Shown in pieces: positions 9,191 to 19,317 of a DNA stretch of 64,000 nucleotides (within the stretch, counting starts at the first letter, position 1; the number at the start of each line of letters is the position of its first letter). The notes beneath the pieces were generated by a model, which was not told the origin of the DNA, made no database searches, and worked only from the letters and a program-made list of their open reading frames with translations. The translations under genes were made by a program, and so were the position numbers. This DNA comes from Trueperella bernardiae (GTDB taxonomy: Bacteria > Actinomycetota > Actinomycetes > Actinomycetales > Actinomycetaceae), in NCBI RefSeq assembly GCF_001469025.1, contig NZ_LNIZ01000001.1, forward strand, positions 372,001 to 436,000. The letters run 5' to 3'.

Positions 9191-9823
9191 CTACTTCTGG
9201 CCCACCTGCTCGACGACGGCGTCCGCAACCTCGCGCATGGTCAGGCGCCGATCCATCGACGTCTTCTGGATCCACCTAAACGCCTCCGGCTCCGTCAGGC
9301 CCATCTTCTCCTGGAGCAGGCCCTTGGCCTGGTCCACGCGCTTGCGGGTCTCAAACTTATCCGTCAGCGAGGACACCTCGCTCTCCAGCGAGGCGATCTC
9401 CTGCGAACGCGAGAGCGCGATCTCGACCGCCGGGATGAGGTGTTCCGGGGTGAAGGGCTTGACCACGTAGGCCATCGCACCCGCGTCGCGCGCCCGCTCC
9501 ACAAGCTCGCGCTGGGAGAATGCCGTGAGCATGACGATCGCAATCTGCTGCTCGGACAGGATCTTCTCCGCCGCAGTCAGTCCGTCCATGCCGGGCATCT
9601 TCACGTCCATGACGATGAGGTCCGGGTTGTACTCGGCTGCTAGCTCAACAGCCTCATCCCCCGAGGCACCCTCGGCCACCACCGTGTAGCCGGCATCCTG
9701 CAGGGTCTCTACAATGTCCAGGCGAATGAGGGTCTCATCTTCAACCACGAGCACCCGCACAGTTGCAGGATCCGTGTCCGTCTCAATCTTCTCCACCCGG
9801 CGCCCGGCTACTTCCTCATTCAC
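9191..9823 (-). CDS. pdtaR: ANTAR-domain response regulator (PdtaR-like antiterminator)
   Basis: 210 residues. An N-terminal receiver domain (about 22-135) has VLVVEDE, the phospho-acceptor Asp in DLIVMDVKMPGMDG, the conserved Thr in MLTAF and the Lys in VVKPF. A C-terminal ANTAR RNA-binding domain follows (about 148-205, KFETRKRVDQAKGLLQEKMG...AFRWIQKTSMDRRLTMREVA). Such proteins bind paired RNA hairpins when phosphorylated and prevent transcription termination. The partner kinase PdtaS is not in this window. A 20-residue tail precedes the receiver, so a downstream start is possible. Confidence 0.93.
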   Translation of the reverse strand: MNEEVAGRRVEKIETDTDPATVRVLVVEDETLIRLDIVETLQDAGYTVVAEGASGDEAVELAAEYNPDLIVMDVKMPGMDGLTAAEKILSEQQIAIVMLTAFSQRELVERARDAGAMAYVVKPFTPEHLIPAVEIALSRSQEIASLESEVSSLTDKFETRKRVDQAKGLLQEKMGLTEPEAFRWIQKTSMDRRLTMREVADAVVEQVGQK

Positions 9824-9908
9824 GACTTCCTCCGATCTCTTCCCGCTCGCCGCGGCTCACACCAATCTTACAAAGTGGCAGGCGACGGCGCGTGCATTTA
9901 CCCTAAGT

Positions 9909-9989
9909 GCTCCCGGCGGGACTCGAACCCGCATGCCTTTCGGCGCTGCATTTTGAGTGCAGTGTGTCTGCCAATTCCACCACAGGAGC
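9909..9989 (-). tRNA. tRNA-Leu (anticodon CAA)
   Basis: The acceptor stem GCTCCTG/CGGGAGC, a D-arm GTGGAATTGGCAGACAC, an anticodon stem CTGCA/TGCAG with loop CTCAAAA (anticodon CAA), a long class II variable arm (GCC-GAAA-GGC) and the T-arm GCGGG-TTCGAGT-CCCGC all pair correctly. No CCA is encoded. It lies between pyk and pdtaR in the same direction. Confidence 0.97.
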
Positions 9990-10044
9990 GTGCGACCTCA
10001 CCTTACAGCAAGGCCGCTTCATCCCCGCAAAATGCGGAGATTCG

Positions 10045-11481
10045 TCACATCGCCGAGGCGAAGGTCTCCCCCATCTTGTGCACCCGGATCGTGTTCGTGG
10101 AGCCCACCTTGCCGGCGGGCATGCCCGACACGACGACGACCCGGTCCCCGTCCACCGCGTAGCCGCGGTCGCGCAGGGCGTGGTCGACCTGCTCGATCAT
10201 GTGGTCGGTGTCCTCCACCTCGGGCACGATGATCGTCTGGGTTCCCCACGTGAGCGCCAGCTGCTGGCGGATGTCATTGTTCGGGGTGAAGACCAGCAGC
10301 GGGATGCGGGCGCGCAGGCGGGCCATGCGCCGCGCTGTCTGGCCCGAAGAGGTAAATACCGCCAGGTACTTCACGCCAAGCGCCTCGCCGATGTCCATCG
10401 CCGATCGGGTGATGACGCCGTTGCGGGTGCGGTGAAGGTTGCCGATCGTAGGGATCGACTCCAGCCCGTGCTCTTCGGTGTACTGGATGATGGAGGCCAT
10501 CGTCTGCACGCACACAATCGGGTACTTGCCCACCGAGGTCTCGCCCGAGAGCATGACCGCGTCCGCGCCGTCGAGGATCGCGTTCGCGCAGTCCGAGGTC
10601 TCGGCGCGCGTGGGCGTGGGGGCGGTGATCATCGACTCGAGCACCTGGGTGGCCACGATCACCGGCTTGGCGTTGCGGCGCGCGATGTTGATGGCGCGCT
10701 TTTGCACGATCGGCACCTGCTGGAGCGGGAGCTCCACGCCCAGGTCGCCACGAGCGACCATGATGCCGTCAAACGCGGTGACGATCTCCTCTAGAGCGGT
10801 GACCGCCTGCGGCTTTTCGATCTTCGCAATGACCGGGATGCGGCGGCCGACCATGTCCATGACCTGGTGGACGTCCTTCACGTCCTCCGCCGAGCGCACG
10901 AAGGACAGCGCGCAGATGTCCGCGCCGTAATTCAGCGCCCACTCCAGGTCCACCTTGTCCTTCTCCGACAACGCGGGGACGGACACGGCCACACCGGGGA
11001 GGTTGACGCCCTTGTTGTTCGACACGGTTCCGCCGATAACCACCTCGGTGGTGACCTCCGGGCCATCCACCGACACGACTCGCACCTGGACTTTGCCGTC
11101 GTCGATCAGAATGAGATCGCCCGGGCTGCAGTCACCCGGCAGGCCCTTGAACGTGGTGGAGACCAGGTCCTTATCACCCGGCACGTCCTCCGTGGTGATC
11201 GTGAAAATATCGCCCTGCTCGAGGAGGACGGGACCCGATTCGAACGTGCCGAGGCGGATCTTCGGACCCTGCAGGTCAACGAGGATCGCAACAGCCGCCC
11301 CGAGTTCGTCCGCCGCCTCGCGCACCATGTCGATTCGCTGCTCGTGCTCGGCGTGCGTGCCGTGAGAGGCGTTAATGCGGGCGACGTTCATGCCCGCCTT
11401 GACGAGTTCGACTATTCGCTCTTTGGTGTCGGTGGCTGGACCTAACGTACAAACAATTTTTGCTCTGCGCATGGCCTCCAT
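10045..11481 (-). CDS. pyk: Pyruvate kinase
   Basis: 478 residues, normal length. It converts phosphoenolpyruvate and ADP to pyruvate and ATP in glycolysis. Visible signatures are RRAKIVCTLGPAT at the N-terminus, ARINASHG, the active-site block VIAKIEKPQAVTALEEI containing the catalytic Lys, VARGDLGVELP, and the C-terminal domain ending VHKMGETFASAM. Translation may begin at ATG 11481 or at the in-frame ATG 9 bases later (MRRAKIV), the usual family start. Neither has a well-spaced ribosome binding site. It follows lgt by 35 bases. Confidence 0.97.
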   Translation of the reverse strand: MEAMRRAKIVCTLGPATDTKERIVELVKAGMNVARINASHGTHAEHEQRIDMVREAADELGAAVAILVDLQGPKIRLGTFESGPVLLEQGDIFTITTEDVPGDKDLVSTTFKGLPGDCSPGDLILIDDGKVQVRVVSVDGPEVTTEVVIGGTVSNNKGVNLPGVAVSVPALSEKDKVDLEWALNYGADICALSFVRSAEDVKDVHQVMDMVGRRIPVIAKIEKPQAVTALEEIVTAFDGIMVARGDLGVELPLQQVPIVQKRAINIARRNAKPVIVATQVLESMITAPTPTRAETSDCANAILDGADAVMLSGETSVGKYPIVCVQTMASIIQYTEEHGLESIPTIGNLHRTRNGVITRSAMDIGEALGVKYLAVFTSSGQTARRMARLRARIPLLVFTPNNDIRQQLALTWGTQTIIVPEVEDTDHMIEQVDHALRDRGYAVDGDRVVVVSGMPAGKVGSTNTIRVHKMGETFASAM

Positions 11482-11516
11482 CCTACCCGATTAAGCTCGC
11501 CTTCGAAGAGCCGAGG

Positions 11517-12467
11517 CTAGTCGTGTTCGGCGGGCGAGGTGGATGCGGGTCCGACGACGCCGTCCGCCCCGGTCTCCTCGGACGCGGGCTCGCTGCCTTC
11601 CGCCTCCTCGCCGGCGGACTCCACCTGTTCGGGCGCGCGGCCGGGCAAATGGATATCGCCCAGCTCGGGCCGGGTACGGTGGAGCTTGGTGAGCACGAGG
11701 AAGCCAAGGATGGCGGCCGCGAGCACGATGAGCGACGTCCACACGTTCAGCCGCAGGCCCGCAACGATCTGAGCCGTGTCGATCCGCATGTTCTCGATCC
11801 ACATCCGGCCGAGCACGTAGAGGATGACATACATGAGGGTGGTCTGCCCGCCCTTGAAGCGGAACTTCTTCTCCAGGGCGATAAGGATCCCCGCCATCGC
11901 CACGCACCAAATCGCCTCGTAGAGGAAGGTGGGATGGAAGAGCGTTCCCGAGGTGTAGCCGGCGGGCAGGTGGGCGTCGTCGATACGCAGGCCCCACGGC
12001 AACTCGGTGGGTCCACCGAAGAGCTCCTGGTTGAAATAGTTGCCGAACCGGCCAATCGCCTGGGCGATGAGCACGCCAGGGGCCACGGCGTCGGCGAACG
12101 GAGCAAAGCGCAGGCCGCGCCGATGGAGCGCGATGAAGCCGCCGATCGCGCCCGCGGCGATGCCACCCCAGATGCCGAGCCCGCCCTCCCAGACGCGCAG
12201 GGCCTTGAGCAGGTCGCCGTTAGGGCCGAAGTACGGATCGGGGGTGGTGATGACGTGGTAGATGCGCGCGCCCACGATGCCAAAGAGCACCATCCACACG
12301 GCCACGTCGATCGAGACCTCCTCCGGGCCGCCCCAGCGCACATAGCGCCGGTCGGCCAGTTTCCAGGCGACGATGATGCCCGTGAGGATGGCGAGGGCGT
12401 AGAAGTGGATGGTCAGCGGCCCGAGCGGGATCGCGCTGATCGACGGTGAGGGGATGGCAGTCAGCAC
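11517..12467 (-). CDS. lgt: Phosphatidylglycerol-prolipoprotein diacylglyceryl transferase
   Basis: 316 residues with seven predicted membrane segments. It transfers diacylglycerol to the lipobox cysteine of prolipoproteins in the membrane, the first lipoprotein maturation step. The Lgt signature GRFGNYFNQELFG is at about residues 143-155, and HPTFLYEAIW and GRMWIENMRID follow. The last 55 residues form an acidic, Glu/Ala-rich cytoplasmic tail, common in actinobacterial Lgt. The GTG start shares one base with the trpA stop, so it is translationally coupled to trpA. A lipoprotein client in this window is the rhodanese near 55 kb. Confidence 0.97.
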   Translation of the reverse strand: MLTAIPSPSISAIPLGPLTIHFYALAILTGIIVAWKLADRRYVRWGGPEEVSIDVAVWMVLFGIVGARIYHVITTPDPYFGPNGDLLKALRVWEGGLGIWGGIAAGAIGGFIALHRRGLRFAPFADAVAPGVLIAQAIGRFGNYFNQELFGGPTELPWGLRIDDAHLPAGYTSGTLFHPTFLYEAIWCVAMAGILIALEKKFRFKGGQTTLMYVILYVLGRMWIENMRIDTAQIVAGLRLNVWTSLIVLAAAILGFLVLTKLHRTRPELGDIHLPGRAPEQVESAGEEAEGSEPASEETGADGVVGPASTSPAEHD

Positions 12468-13276
12468 TAGCGGCTCCTGGGGGTGTGGGCTCCGGCGGCG
12501 ATGTCCGCCGTGATGGCCGAGACGGCGCGCAGACTCGCCGCGCGGTCGCCGTCGTTATCGATGAGGGCACGGATGATAGCCGAACCGACGATGACGCCGT
12601 CGGCGAACTGGGCCACCTCCACGGCCTGGTCGTGGGTGGAGACCCCGATACCGACGCAGACGTTCTTCGCGCCCGCGGCACGCGTGCGCGCGACCAGCGA
12701 CTCCGTGTCGGAGGACAGGGTTGCGCGCGGGCCCGTGACGCCCATGCGCGAGGCAGCGTAGACGAAACCGCGCGCGGCTTCGGCGTTGACCCGCAGCCGT
12801 TGGTCGGTGCACGAGGGTGCCACGAGGAAGATGCGCTCGAGGTCGTATTTATCGGAGGCCTCGATCCACTCCCCGCACTCCTCGACGATGATGTCGGGGA
12901 TGATCATGCCGGCGCCGCCGGCGTTGGCCAGGTCGCGCGCGAAGTTGTCCACGCCGTAGTGGAAGACGGGGTTGTAGTAGGACATGACGACGGCCGCCGC
13001 GCCCGCGTCCGCCACGGTCTCGACCATCTTGAACACATCCGCGCGCTTGAGGCCGCGCTCGAGCGCCTTCGTACCCGACTCCTGGATGATCGGCCCGTCC
13101 ATCGTGGGATCGGAGTATGGGAAGCCGACCTCGATGATGTCAGCGCCGGCGTCGACAACGGCGCGCGCGACGTCAAGCGAAAAATCCACGTCTGGGTATC
13201 CCGCCGACAGGTAGGCCACGAACGCGGCGTGGCCAGCCTCGCGCGCCTGCTCAATCTTTTGTGCCGAGTACATCAT
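12467..13276 (-). CDS. trpA: Tryptophan synthase alpha subunit
   Basis: 269 residues. It cleaves indole-3-glycerol phosphate to indole, which is passed to TrpB. The TIM-barrel signature [17 protein letters not shown] contains the catalytic Asp, and the catalytic Glu is expected in [22 protein letters not shown] forms the phosphate loop. [10 protein letters not shown] replaces the more common IPFSDPVADG, a mild variant. It overlaps trpB by 4 bases (ATGA) and the lgt start by 1. Confidence 0.97.
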   Translation of the reverse strand: MMYSAQKIEQAREAGHAAFVAYLSAGYPDVDFSLDVARAVVDAGADIIEVGFPYSDPTMDGPIIQESGTKALERGLKRADVFKMVETVADAGAAAVVMSYYNPVFHYGVDNFARDLANAGGAGMIIPDIIVEECGEWIEASDKYDLERIFLVAPSCTDQRLRVNAEAARGFVYAASRMGVTGPRATLSSDTESLVARTRAAGAKNVCVGIGVSTHDQAVEVAQFADGVIVGSAIIRALIDNDGDRAASLRAVSAITADIAAGAHTPRSR

Positions 13277-14487
13277 TCGTTCTCCTTGGCCAGGTCAAAG
13301 TACGTCATCGCCGTTTCCATGTCCTTATCCCCGCGCCCCGAGAGCGAGACGGCGATCGTGATCTTCTCACCCTTCTCGGCCGCCTCCTTGCCGAGCTTCA
13401 TCGCAACCGCGAGCCCGTGGGCGGATTCGATGGCGGGGATGATGCCCTCGGTGCGGGCCAGACCACGGAAGGCATCCATCGCCTCGGCGTCGTTGATGGG
13501 CCAGTACTCGGCGCGGCCGGTCTGGGCGAGCCAAGCGTGTTCGGGGCCCACCCCTGGGTAGTCAAGGCCCGCCGAGATCGAGGTGGAATCGATCGTCTGC
13601 CCGTCCTCATCCTGAAGCACGTACGTCTTCGAGCCGTGCAGCACGCCTACGTCGCCCTGCGTGATGGAGGCCGCGTGGCGCCCGGTCGCCATGCCCTCGC
13701 CCCCGGCCTCGCCGCCGATAATGCGGACCGTGGGGTCGTCAAGAAAGGCGTTGAACATGCCAATCGCGTTTGACCCGCCGCCGATGCAGGCGACGACGGC
13801 GTCCGGCAGCTCACCCGTGAGCTCCAGGATCTGGGCGCGGGCCTCCTCGCCGATGATCTTCTGCAGGTCGCGCACGAGCGTGGGGAACGGGTGCGGGCCG
13901 GCGGCGGTTCCGAAGATGTAGTTGGTCGAATCGATGTTCGTCACCCAGTCGCGGAAGGCCTCGTTGATCGCATCTCGGAGAGTGCGCGAGCCGTTGTCGA
14001 CAGCCACGACCTTCGCCCCCAACAGTTCCATGCGGGCCACGTTGAGGGACTGGCGGCGGGCGTCCTTGGCCCCCATGTAAATCGTGCACTCGAGGTCGAG
14101 CAGCGCGGCCGCAGTCGCGGTGGCCACCCCGTGCTGGCCGGCGCCCGTCTCCGCGATCACGCGCTTCTTGCCAAGCGCGCGGGTGAGGAGGGCCTGGCCG
14201 AGCACGTTGTTAATCTTGTGGCTACCCGTGTGGTTCAAGTCCTCGCGCTTCAAGATAATGCGCGCGCCGCCGCAGTATTGGGCACCGAAGCGCGGGGCCT
14301 CGGTGATGATTGACGGCCTGCCCGAGTAGGTGCGGTGCAGGTGGTCGAGCTCGGCGATGAAGTCCGGGTCCACCTTGAGGGCGAGCCAGGCCTGCTCGAG
14401 CTCGGTCAGCGCCTTCACCAGCGCCTCGGGGATGTAACGGCCCCCGAATTCGTCAAAGTAGGGTCCCTGTACCTCAGCTAGTCGCAT
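13273..14487 (-). CDS. trpB: Tryptophan synthase beta subunit
   Basis: 404 residues. A PLP enzyme that condenses indole with serine. The PLP lysine is in [11 protein letters not shown], the catalytic Glu in [10 protein letters not shown] and the phosphate-binding loop in [12 protein letters not shown]. Length and the N-terminal [15 protein letters not shown] are typical of the TrpB1 class that partners with TrpA. It lies 10 bases after trpC and overlaps trpA. Confidence 0.98.
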   Translation of the reverse strand: MRLAEVQGPYFDEFGGRYIPEALVKALTELEQAWLALKVDPDFIAELDHLHRTYSGRPSIITEAPRFGAQYCGGARIILKREDLNHTGSHKINNVLGQALLTRALGKKRVIAETGAGQHGVATATAAALLDLECTIYMGAKDARRQSLNVARMELLGAKVVAVDNGSRTLRDAINEAFRDWVTNIDSTNYIFGTAAGPHPFPTLVRDLQKIIGEEARAQILELTGELPDAVVACIGGGSNAIGMFNAFLDDPTVRIIGGEAGGEGMATGRHAASITQGDVGVLHGSKTYVLQDEDGQTIDSTSISAGLDYPGVGPEHAWLAQTGRAEYWPINDAEAMDAFRGLARTEGIIPAIESAHGLAVAMKLGKEAAEKGEKITIAVSLSGRGDKDMETAMTYFDLAKENE

Positions 14488-14497
14488 TGTTCACCTC

Positions 14498-15310
14498 TTA
14501 AATCGAAAAAAGAGAGGGGTGCTGGCCGGCGGCCACCATGTCCCGTACCGTCCGCAGCGGGTCCCCGTTGGTCACGAGTACCTCGCCCATCAACACCGCG
14601 TCGGCGCCCGAGCGGGCGTAGTTCAGCATGTCCTGAGCGGAGGCCACCCCGGATTCGGCCACGCGGATCACCGAATCGGGCACCACGTCGACCACCTCGT
14701 CGAACGTTCGCATGTTGACCTCGAGCGTCTTCAAGTTCCGGGCGTTGATGCCGATCACCTGCGCCCCGGCGTCGAGCGCGCGCAGGGCCTCGGTGCGGCT
14801 ATGGGCCTCGACGAGCGCCGTCATGCCCAGGGAGTGCACGCGCTCGATGAGCGAGGTCAGCACCGTGTCCTCGAGGGCCGCGACGATGATGAGCGCCAGG
14901 TCAGCCCCGTGCGCGCGGGCCTCCCACACCTGGTAGGGCGTGACAATGAAGTCTTTGCGCAGCACCGGGATCTCCACCCGGGCTCGCACGGCGTCCAGAT
15001 CCGCGAGCGTCCCGTTGAATCGCCGTTCCTCGGTCAGCACCGAGATCACGGCCGCGCCGCCCTCCTCGTACAGGCCGGCAAGATAGGCCGGGTCCGGGAT
15101 GTCGGCCAGTTCTCCCTTTGACGGCGACTTGCGTTTGACCTCCGCGATGACCTGCACGGAGCGGTGATCGTGGGGCTTGAGGGCAGAGATGGCGTTGCGC
15201 GCGCTTGGCATCTTCGCCGCGCGCTCCTTCAGCTCGTCCAGGCTGACGGCGGCCTCGCGCCTGGCGAGGTCGATGCGCACGCCAGCAATGATGTCATCGA
15301 GCACTGTCAT
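14498..15310 (-). CDS. trpC: Indole-3-glycerol phosphate synthase
   Basis: 270 residues. Fourth step of tryptophan synthesis. The signature [15 protein letters not shown] holds the substrate-binding Lys/Ser, with VLRKDFIV containing the catalytic Lys and [11 protein letters not shown] near the C-terminus. Ribosome binding site GGGAAGGA precedes the ATG. It leads trpB-trpA-lgt. No trpE, trpG or trpD is adjacent, and no clear trp attenuator is seen in the 61 bases before it. Confidence 0.97.
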   Translation of the reverse strand: MTVLDDIIAGVRIDLARREAAVSLDELKERAAKMPSARNAISALKPHDHRSVQVIAEVKRKSPSKGELADIPDPAYLAGLYEEGGAAVISVLTEERRFNGTLADLDAVRARVEIPVLRKDFIVTPYQVWEARAHGADLALIIVAALEDTVLTSLIERVHSLGMTALVEAHSRTEALRALDAGAQVIGINARNLKTLEVNMRTFDEVVDVVPDSVIRVAESGVASAQDMLNYARSGADAVLMGEVLVTNGDPLRTVRDMVAAGQHPSLFSI

Positions 15311-15371
15311 GGTTCGTCCTTCCCCTTGACTTCACTCTACCGGCGCTCGCGCCGTGTACGAAAAGGGAGTC

Positions 15372-15722
15372 TCACAGCCCCTCGATGTGGTCGGGGATGG
15401 CAACCGGCAGCTCTCCCCCGGCCAGGAAGCACGTGCGCTCCCCCGTGTGGCAGGCTGCACCACGCTGGTGCACGCGCACCAGCAGCGTGTCGCCGTCGCA
15501 ATCCACGGCCACCGATTTGACCAGCTGGATCGCGCCCGACGTGTCGCCCTTACGCCAGTATTCCTGGCGGGAGCGCGACCAAAACCAGACCCGCCCGGTG
15601 ATGAGCGTGCGCTCGAGGGCCAGGTCGTTCATGTAGCCGAGCATGAGGACCTCGCCCGTGGCCTCTTCCTGGATGATGGCCGGGACCAGGCCCTGACCGT
15701 CGAACTTCACGCGTTCGATCAC
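15372..15722 (-). CDS. hisI: Phosphoribosyl-AMP cyclohydrolase
   Basis: 116 residues, the single-domain form without fused HisE. Third step of histidine synthesis. Visible are [12 protein letters not shown], the [15 protein letters not shown] block, the metal-binding DCDGDT cluster and the zinc cysteines CDGD / [10 protein letters not shown]. It overlaps hisF by 4 bases. A separate hisE gene would be needed elsewhere. Confidence 0.97.
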   Translation of the reverse strand: MIERVKFDGQGLVPAIIQEEATGEVLMLGYMNDLALERTLITGRVWFWSRSRQEYWRKGDTSGAIQLVKSVAVDCDGDTLLVRVHQRGAACHTGERTCFLAGGELPVAIPDHIEGL

Positions 15723-16483
15723 AGGCGCACCTCGATGCCTGCGGCGTCCAGGGCCTCCTTGACCTCGCGGACGGTGAGCGCGCCGAAGTGGAAGACGGAT
15801 GCGGCCAGGACGGCGTCGGCGCCCGCCTGCGCGGCCTCTACGAAGTGCTGCGCGGTTCCCGCCCCGCCCGAGGCGATGAGCGGGACGGCGACGGCGGCGC
15901 GCACCTTCTCAATCAGCTCCAGGTCGAAACCGTCGGTGGTGCCGTCCGCGTCCATCGAGTTGAGCAGGATCTCCCCCGCGCCGAGCTCGGCCGTGCGCAT
16001 GGCCCACTCCACGGCGTCCACCCCGGCGCTGCGCGTGCCACCGTGCGTGGTGACCTCGAAGCCGGAGGGCATGCCGGCGGCCCGCCGCGCGTCGACCGAC
16101 AAGGTGATGACCTGGTTGCCGAACTGGCTGGCGACCTCTGTCAGCAGCTCGGGGCGGGCGAGCGCGGCGGTGTTGATCCCCACCTTGTCCGCGCCGGCCT
16201 CGAGCAGCGCGCGCACGTCCTCCACGGACCGGACGCCCCCGCCTACCGTCAGCGGCACGAACACGTCGGCGGCCGTCTTCTTCACGACGTCGATCATGGT
16301 CCCACGCTCTTCGACCGACGCCGAGACATCGAGGAAGGTGACCTCGTCGGCGCCCATCTGGCTGTACCGGCTCGCGAGCTCCACCGGGTCCCCGGCGTCC
16401 TTCAGGTTTTCAAAATTCACGCCCTTGACCACTCGCCCGTGCGAGACGTCCAGGCACGGAATGACCCTGATTGCAACCCCCAT
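15719..16483 (-). CDS. hisF: Imidazole glycerol phosphate synthase cyclase subunit
   Basis: 254 residues. With HisH it forms imidazole-glycerol phosphate and AICAR. Catalytic Asp residues are in [16 protein letters not shown] (first strand) and TLSVDARR (fifth strand), and phosphate-binding VGGGVRS and ASGGAGT are present. I chose the ATG at 16483 because AAAGGAG lies 5 bases upstream and [13 protein letters not shown] is the family start. The frame stays open further upstream but that stretch is not HisF-like. hisH and hisA are not in the window. Confidence 0.98.
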   Translation of the reverse strand: MGVAIRVIPCLDVSHGRVVKGVNFENLKDAGDPVELASRYSQMGADEVTFLDVSASVEERGTMIDVVKKTAADVFVPLTVGGGVRSVEDVRALLEAGADKVGINTAALARPELLTEVASQFGNQVITLSVDARRAAGMPSGFEVTTHGGTRSAGVDAVEWAMRTAELGAGEILLNSMDADGTTDGFDLELIEKVRAAVAVPLIASGGAGTAQHFVEAAQAGADAVLAASVFHFGALTVREVKEALDAAGIEVRL

Positions 16484-16532
16484 GCCACTCCTTTCGTTGC
16501 CGTCTATCGTAACGCGATTTAGGATGTGAGCC

Positions 16533-17081
16533 GTGAACGACCACCCAGCGAACACCGCCGCCCGCGCCTGCATTGTGGCCGAACAGATCGGGCCAGGGCG
16601 GTGCCTGGTAGGCATCGACGGGCGCTCCGGCTCGGGCAAAACCACCCTCGCCCGCGCGCTCGCGGTCCTTCTCGAGCGGCGCGTCGAAATCATCGAAGTT
16701 GAGCTCTTCATCGGCGGCTGGGACGCACTCACCTCCGACATCGGGCGCGTAGCCGAGCTCGCCCGGGACCTCCGCCGCGGCCACGCTACCGCCCGGGCAT
16801 GGGACTGGCACGAGGGCCGCTGGGGACGAAACGTGTGGATCCCGCAGACCGGCGAGGCCGACGTCGTGATCATCACCGGATGCGGCGCCACGTCCGCGCC
16901 CGTACGCGAGCACCTCGACCTCACCGTCTGGATTGAGGCCCCCGAAGCCGTGCGCCGGGAACGTGTGCGCGCTCGCGACCCCTACGACTGGTCAGCGCAC
17001 TGGGACACCTGGGCGCGCCAGGAGGAGGCCCTACTCGCGCAGTTCCCCTCGAACGCGCGCAACGACCTCATTCTGCGGTGA
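16533..17081 (+). CDS. Small P-loop NTPase, uridine-kinase-like
   Basis: 182 residues. The Walker A motif [12 protein letters not shown] is at about residues 28-39, and a Walker B-like VVIITGCGA near 110 is followed by [20 protein letters not shown], a LID-like arginine-rich segment typical of uridine or nucleoside kinases and related phosphotransferases. Substrate unknown. The GTG start at 16533 is 49 bases from the divergent hisF start. Its stop codon abuts the FKBP stop codon with no gap, so the two transcripts converge without a visible terminator. Confidence 0.75.
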   Translation: MNDHPANTAARACIVAEQIGPGRCLVGIDGRSGSGKTTLARALAVLLERRVEIIEVELFIGGWDALTSDIGRVAELARDLRRGHATARAWDWHEGRWGRNVWIPQTGEADVVIITGCGATSAPVREHLDLTVWIEAPEAVRRERVRARDPYDWSAHWDTWARQEEALLAQFPSNARNDLILR

Positions 17082-17954
17082 TCATTCATCCGTAATCTTG
17101 GCCAGCACGTCGATGACGATCGCCACGTCCGCGTCCCCCTGCGCCATCTCCGCCGGGATTCCCAGCGCCAGGCGCGAGCCCACCCGGGCGTCCTTGAGCC
17201 CGTCCCGAAGGCCGTCGAAGACATCGTCGACGGGCATGACCACCGGGCGCGGCGCGTCCCACGTGTTTTCAATGACGGCGCCGTCGACCGAGATCAGCAG
17301 GTAGTTGACGACGACCGTGTCGCCGGCCTCCACCTGCTCCCCGCCACCCCGGATGATCGCCGCAGAGGTCAGCGCGCTCACCTCGCCTCCGCCAGCGACG
17401 ACGACGGGACGGCCGGCCTCGTCCGTGCTGACGCCGGGCAGGCCTCCGCCCGCCTGGAGGTCGCCCGGTTCGCCGGGCAGGACGGTGGGAAGGATGTCGA
17501 TAACCGAGATGATGCCCGCCCGCGGGGTCTCGGGCTCGATGAGCACGATGCGGCTGCCCTCGGCTTCGCCGATCACGTAGCCGGCATAGTAGCCCAGCGA
17601 CTCCGAGCCGGTCGCGCCCGTGTAATAGCGCGAACCGGTCTCCGTGGTCAGCCCATCCTCGCGCAGGTAGAACGTGCTCACCCGGGCAAGAACCTGGCCG
17701 CCCTCCTCGATCGTGCGACCCGTGCCAGCGATGTCGACACTCGAGAAGGCGTCCGCCAGCCCCTCATCCGTTGAAAAACTCGCGTTGCCGTTCACGATCA
17801 CCGCCACCGAGGCGCCGAACGAGCCGGCCACCTCCACCGAGATCGGTTCGCGCGCCAACGCGATCCGGTACTGGGCGCTGGCAACGGCGAAGCCCATCGT
17901 GAGTCCCAGAATGACGCCGAAGATCGCCAGCCCGACGCGCTGCCACCTACTCAC
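17082..17954 (-). CDS. Membrane-anchored FKBP-type peptidyl-prolyl isomerase
   Basis: 290 residues. One N-terminal hydrophobic segment (about 8-27, VGLAIFGVILGLTMGFAVAS) suggests a membrane anchor with the rest outside. The C-terminal 90 residues resemble an FKBP domain (VEAGDTVVVNYLLISVDGAVIENTW ... FDGLRDGLKDARVGSRLALGIPAEM ... DVAIVIDVLAKI). Several aromatic residues of the classic active pocket are not obvious, so activity is uncertain. Genes of this type commonly end the pup-pafA cluster in actinobacteria. It overlaps pafA by 8 bases. Confidence 0.82.
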   Translation of the reverse strand: MSRWQRVGLAIFGVILGLTMGFAVASAQYRIALAREPISVEVAGSFGASVAVIVNGNASFSTDEGLADAFSSVDIAGTGRTIEEGGQVLARVSTFYLREDGLTTETGSRYYTGATGSESLGYYAGYVIGEAEGSRIVLIEPETPRAGIISVIDILPTVLPGEPGDLQAGGGLPGVSTDEAGRPVVVAGGGEVSALTSAAIIRGGGEQVEAGDTVVVNYLLISVDGAVIENTWDAPRPVVMPVDDVFDGLRDGLKDARVGSRLALGIPAEMAQGDADVAIVIDVLAKITDE

Positions 17955-19317
17955 CGATGATCTCCATCAGCTCCTCAACCTCGGCGCTCACCGGGTTGAA
18001 CGGGTCCTTGAGAAGGACCTGGTGGGCGCCCGCGTCCTCGAGCAGGCGGATGTTCATCCAGTCGACCATGTAATCGCGCCGGTGCTCCATGGCGAGCGCC
18101 ACGAAGTCCCCACGCACCTTCGCCCGGGTCGTCTGCGGTGGGATACCCATCGCCTGGGCGATCGTGTCGTCAGAGATAAGCTTCTTCAGCCCGCCGCTGG
18201 CCTCGAGCTTGTGGCGCAGGCCGGCGCCCGTGATGTCGTGCCAGGCCAGGTCGAGGCGCTGCACCCGCGCGTCGTCAAGGCCGGTGCCCAGGCGCTCGGC
18301 CAGGCGGCCCAACAGCTTGCGCTTGGCAATCCAGTCGATCTCGGTGGAAAGCGAGTCGTGGTCGCCGCGCTCGAGGGCGTCGAGCGTGCGGCCCCACAGG
18401 TCAAAAACGTAGGCGCGCAGCGGATCGAGGCCCATCCAGCCGTTGGCCTCGAAGTGGGCGCGCACGAGGTCATGGACCTCGCGCTGGATGTCGATCGCGC
18501 GCATCGTGGTGCCGTCGGCCAGCTTGAGCACCGCCCCGCACGTCGTGTCCGCCGAGACCTCGCGGATCGCCCGCACCGGGTCAGCCAGGGCACGGTTCGG
18601 CAGGCGCAGCCCGTCCTCCACCGCGTCCAACACGGCCTCCGTGGCGCCCATCTTGAGCGCGGCCGTGGCATCGCACATGTTCGAGTCCCCCACAATCACG
18701 TGCATGCGCCGGTAAAGCTCTGCGTCCCCGTGGGGTTCGTCGCGGGTATTGACCATCGGCCGGGAGCGGGTGGTGGCCGCCGAGACGGCGTCGTTCATCT
18801 TGTCCGCCCGCTGGGAGATGCGGTAGCTGGCGCCCTCCGGGCCCACGTGCAGGTAGCCGGCACCCACCATGATCTGGCGCGTGACGAAGTACGGAATGAG
18901 GCCGTCGATGCGCTGGCGAAAGTCGCGCCGGCGGCGCACCAAGTAGTTCTCGTGGCAGCCGAAGGAGTTGCCGTAGGAATCGAGGTTGTTCTTGAACAGG
19001 TGCATCCGCCCGCCCGAAAGCTTGACCTCCGCCTCGGCCGCCATCTGCGCGTACAGGGCGTCGCCCGCGCGGTCATTGGCCAGCAGATCGGCCAGCTGAT
19101 CGCACTCGGCGGTGGCGTACTCTGGATGGGCCCCGACGTCGAGGTAAAGCCTGGCGCCGTTGGGTAAAAACGCGTTCGTGGAACGCGCTTTGTGGAGCAG
19201 CGGCTCAAAAAGGTGGTGTGCCGTCTCCTCCGGGTCGAGCAGTTGCTCGCCCGTGGTGGTGGAGGCATACAGGAGGCCGTACTCGGTCTCGATGCCCATG
19301 ATCCGGCGAGGTTTCAC
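17947..19317 (-). CDS. pafA: Pup--protein ligase
   Basis: 456 residues. It attaches the C-terminal Glu of Pup to substrate lysines with ATP, in a glutamine-synthetase-like fold. The N-terminal RRIMGIETEYGLL carries the catalytic Glu/Asp region, and HPEYATAECD, KNNLDSYGNSFGCHENYLV and VNTRDEPHGDAELYRRMHVI are nearly universal in PafA/Dop. The GTG start overlaps the pup stop by 4 bases. In most proteasome-bearing relatives prcB-prcA lie between pup and pafA, and here nothing does. Confidence 0.97.
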   Translation of the reverse strand: MKPRRIMGIETEYGLLYASTTTGEQLLDPEETAHHLFEPLLHKARSTNAFLPNGARLYLDVGAHPEYATAECDQLADLLANDRAGDALYAQMAAEAEVKLSGGRMHLFKNNLDSYGNSFGCHENYLVRRRRDFRQRIDGLIPYFVTRQIMVGAGYLHVGPEGASYRISQRADKMNDAVSAATTRSRPMVNTRDEPHGDAELYRRMHVIVGDSNMCDATAALKMGATEAVLDAVEDGLRLPNRALADPVRAIREVSADTTCGAVLKLADGTTMRAIDIQREVHDLVRAHFEANGWMGLDPLRAYVFDLWGRTLDALERGDHDSLSTEIDWIAKRKLLGRLAERLGTGLDDARVQRLDLAWHDITGAGLRHKLEASGGLKKLISDDTIAQAMGIPPQTTRAKVRGDFVALAMEHRRDYMVDWMNIRLLEDAGAHQVLLKDPFNPVSAEVEELMEIIGE

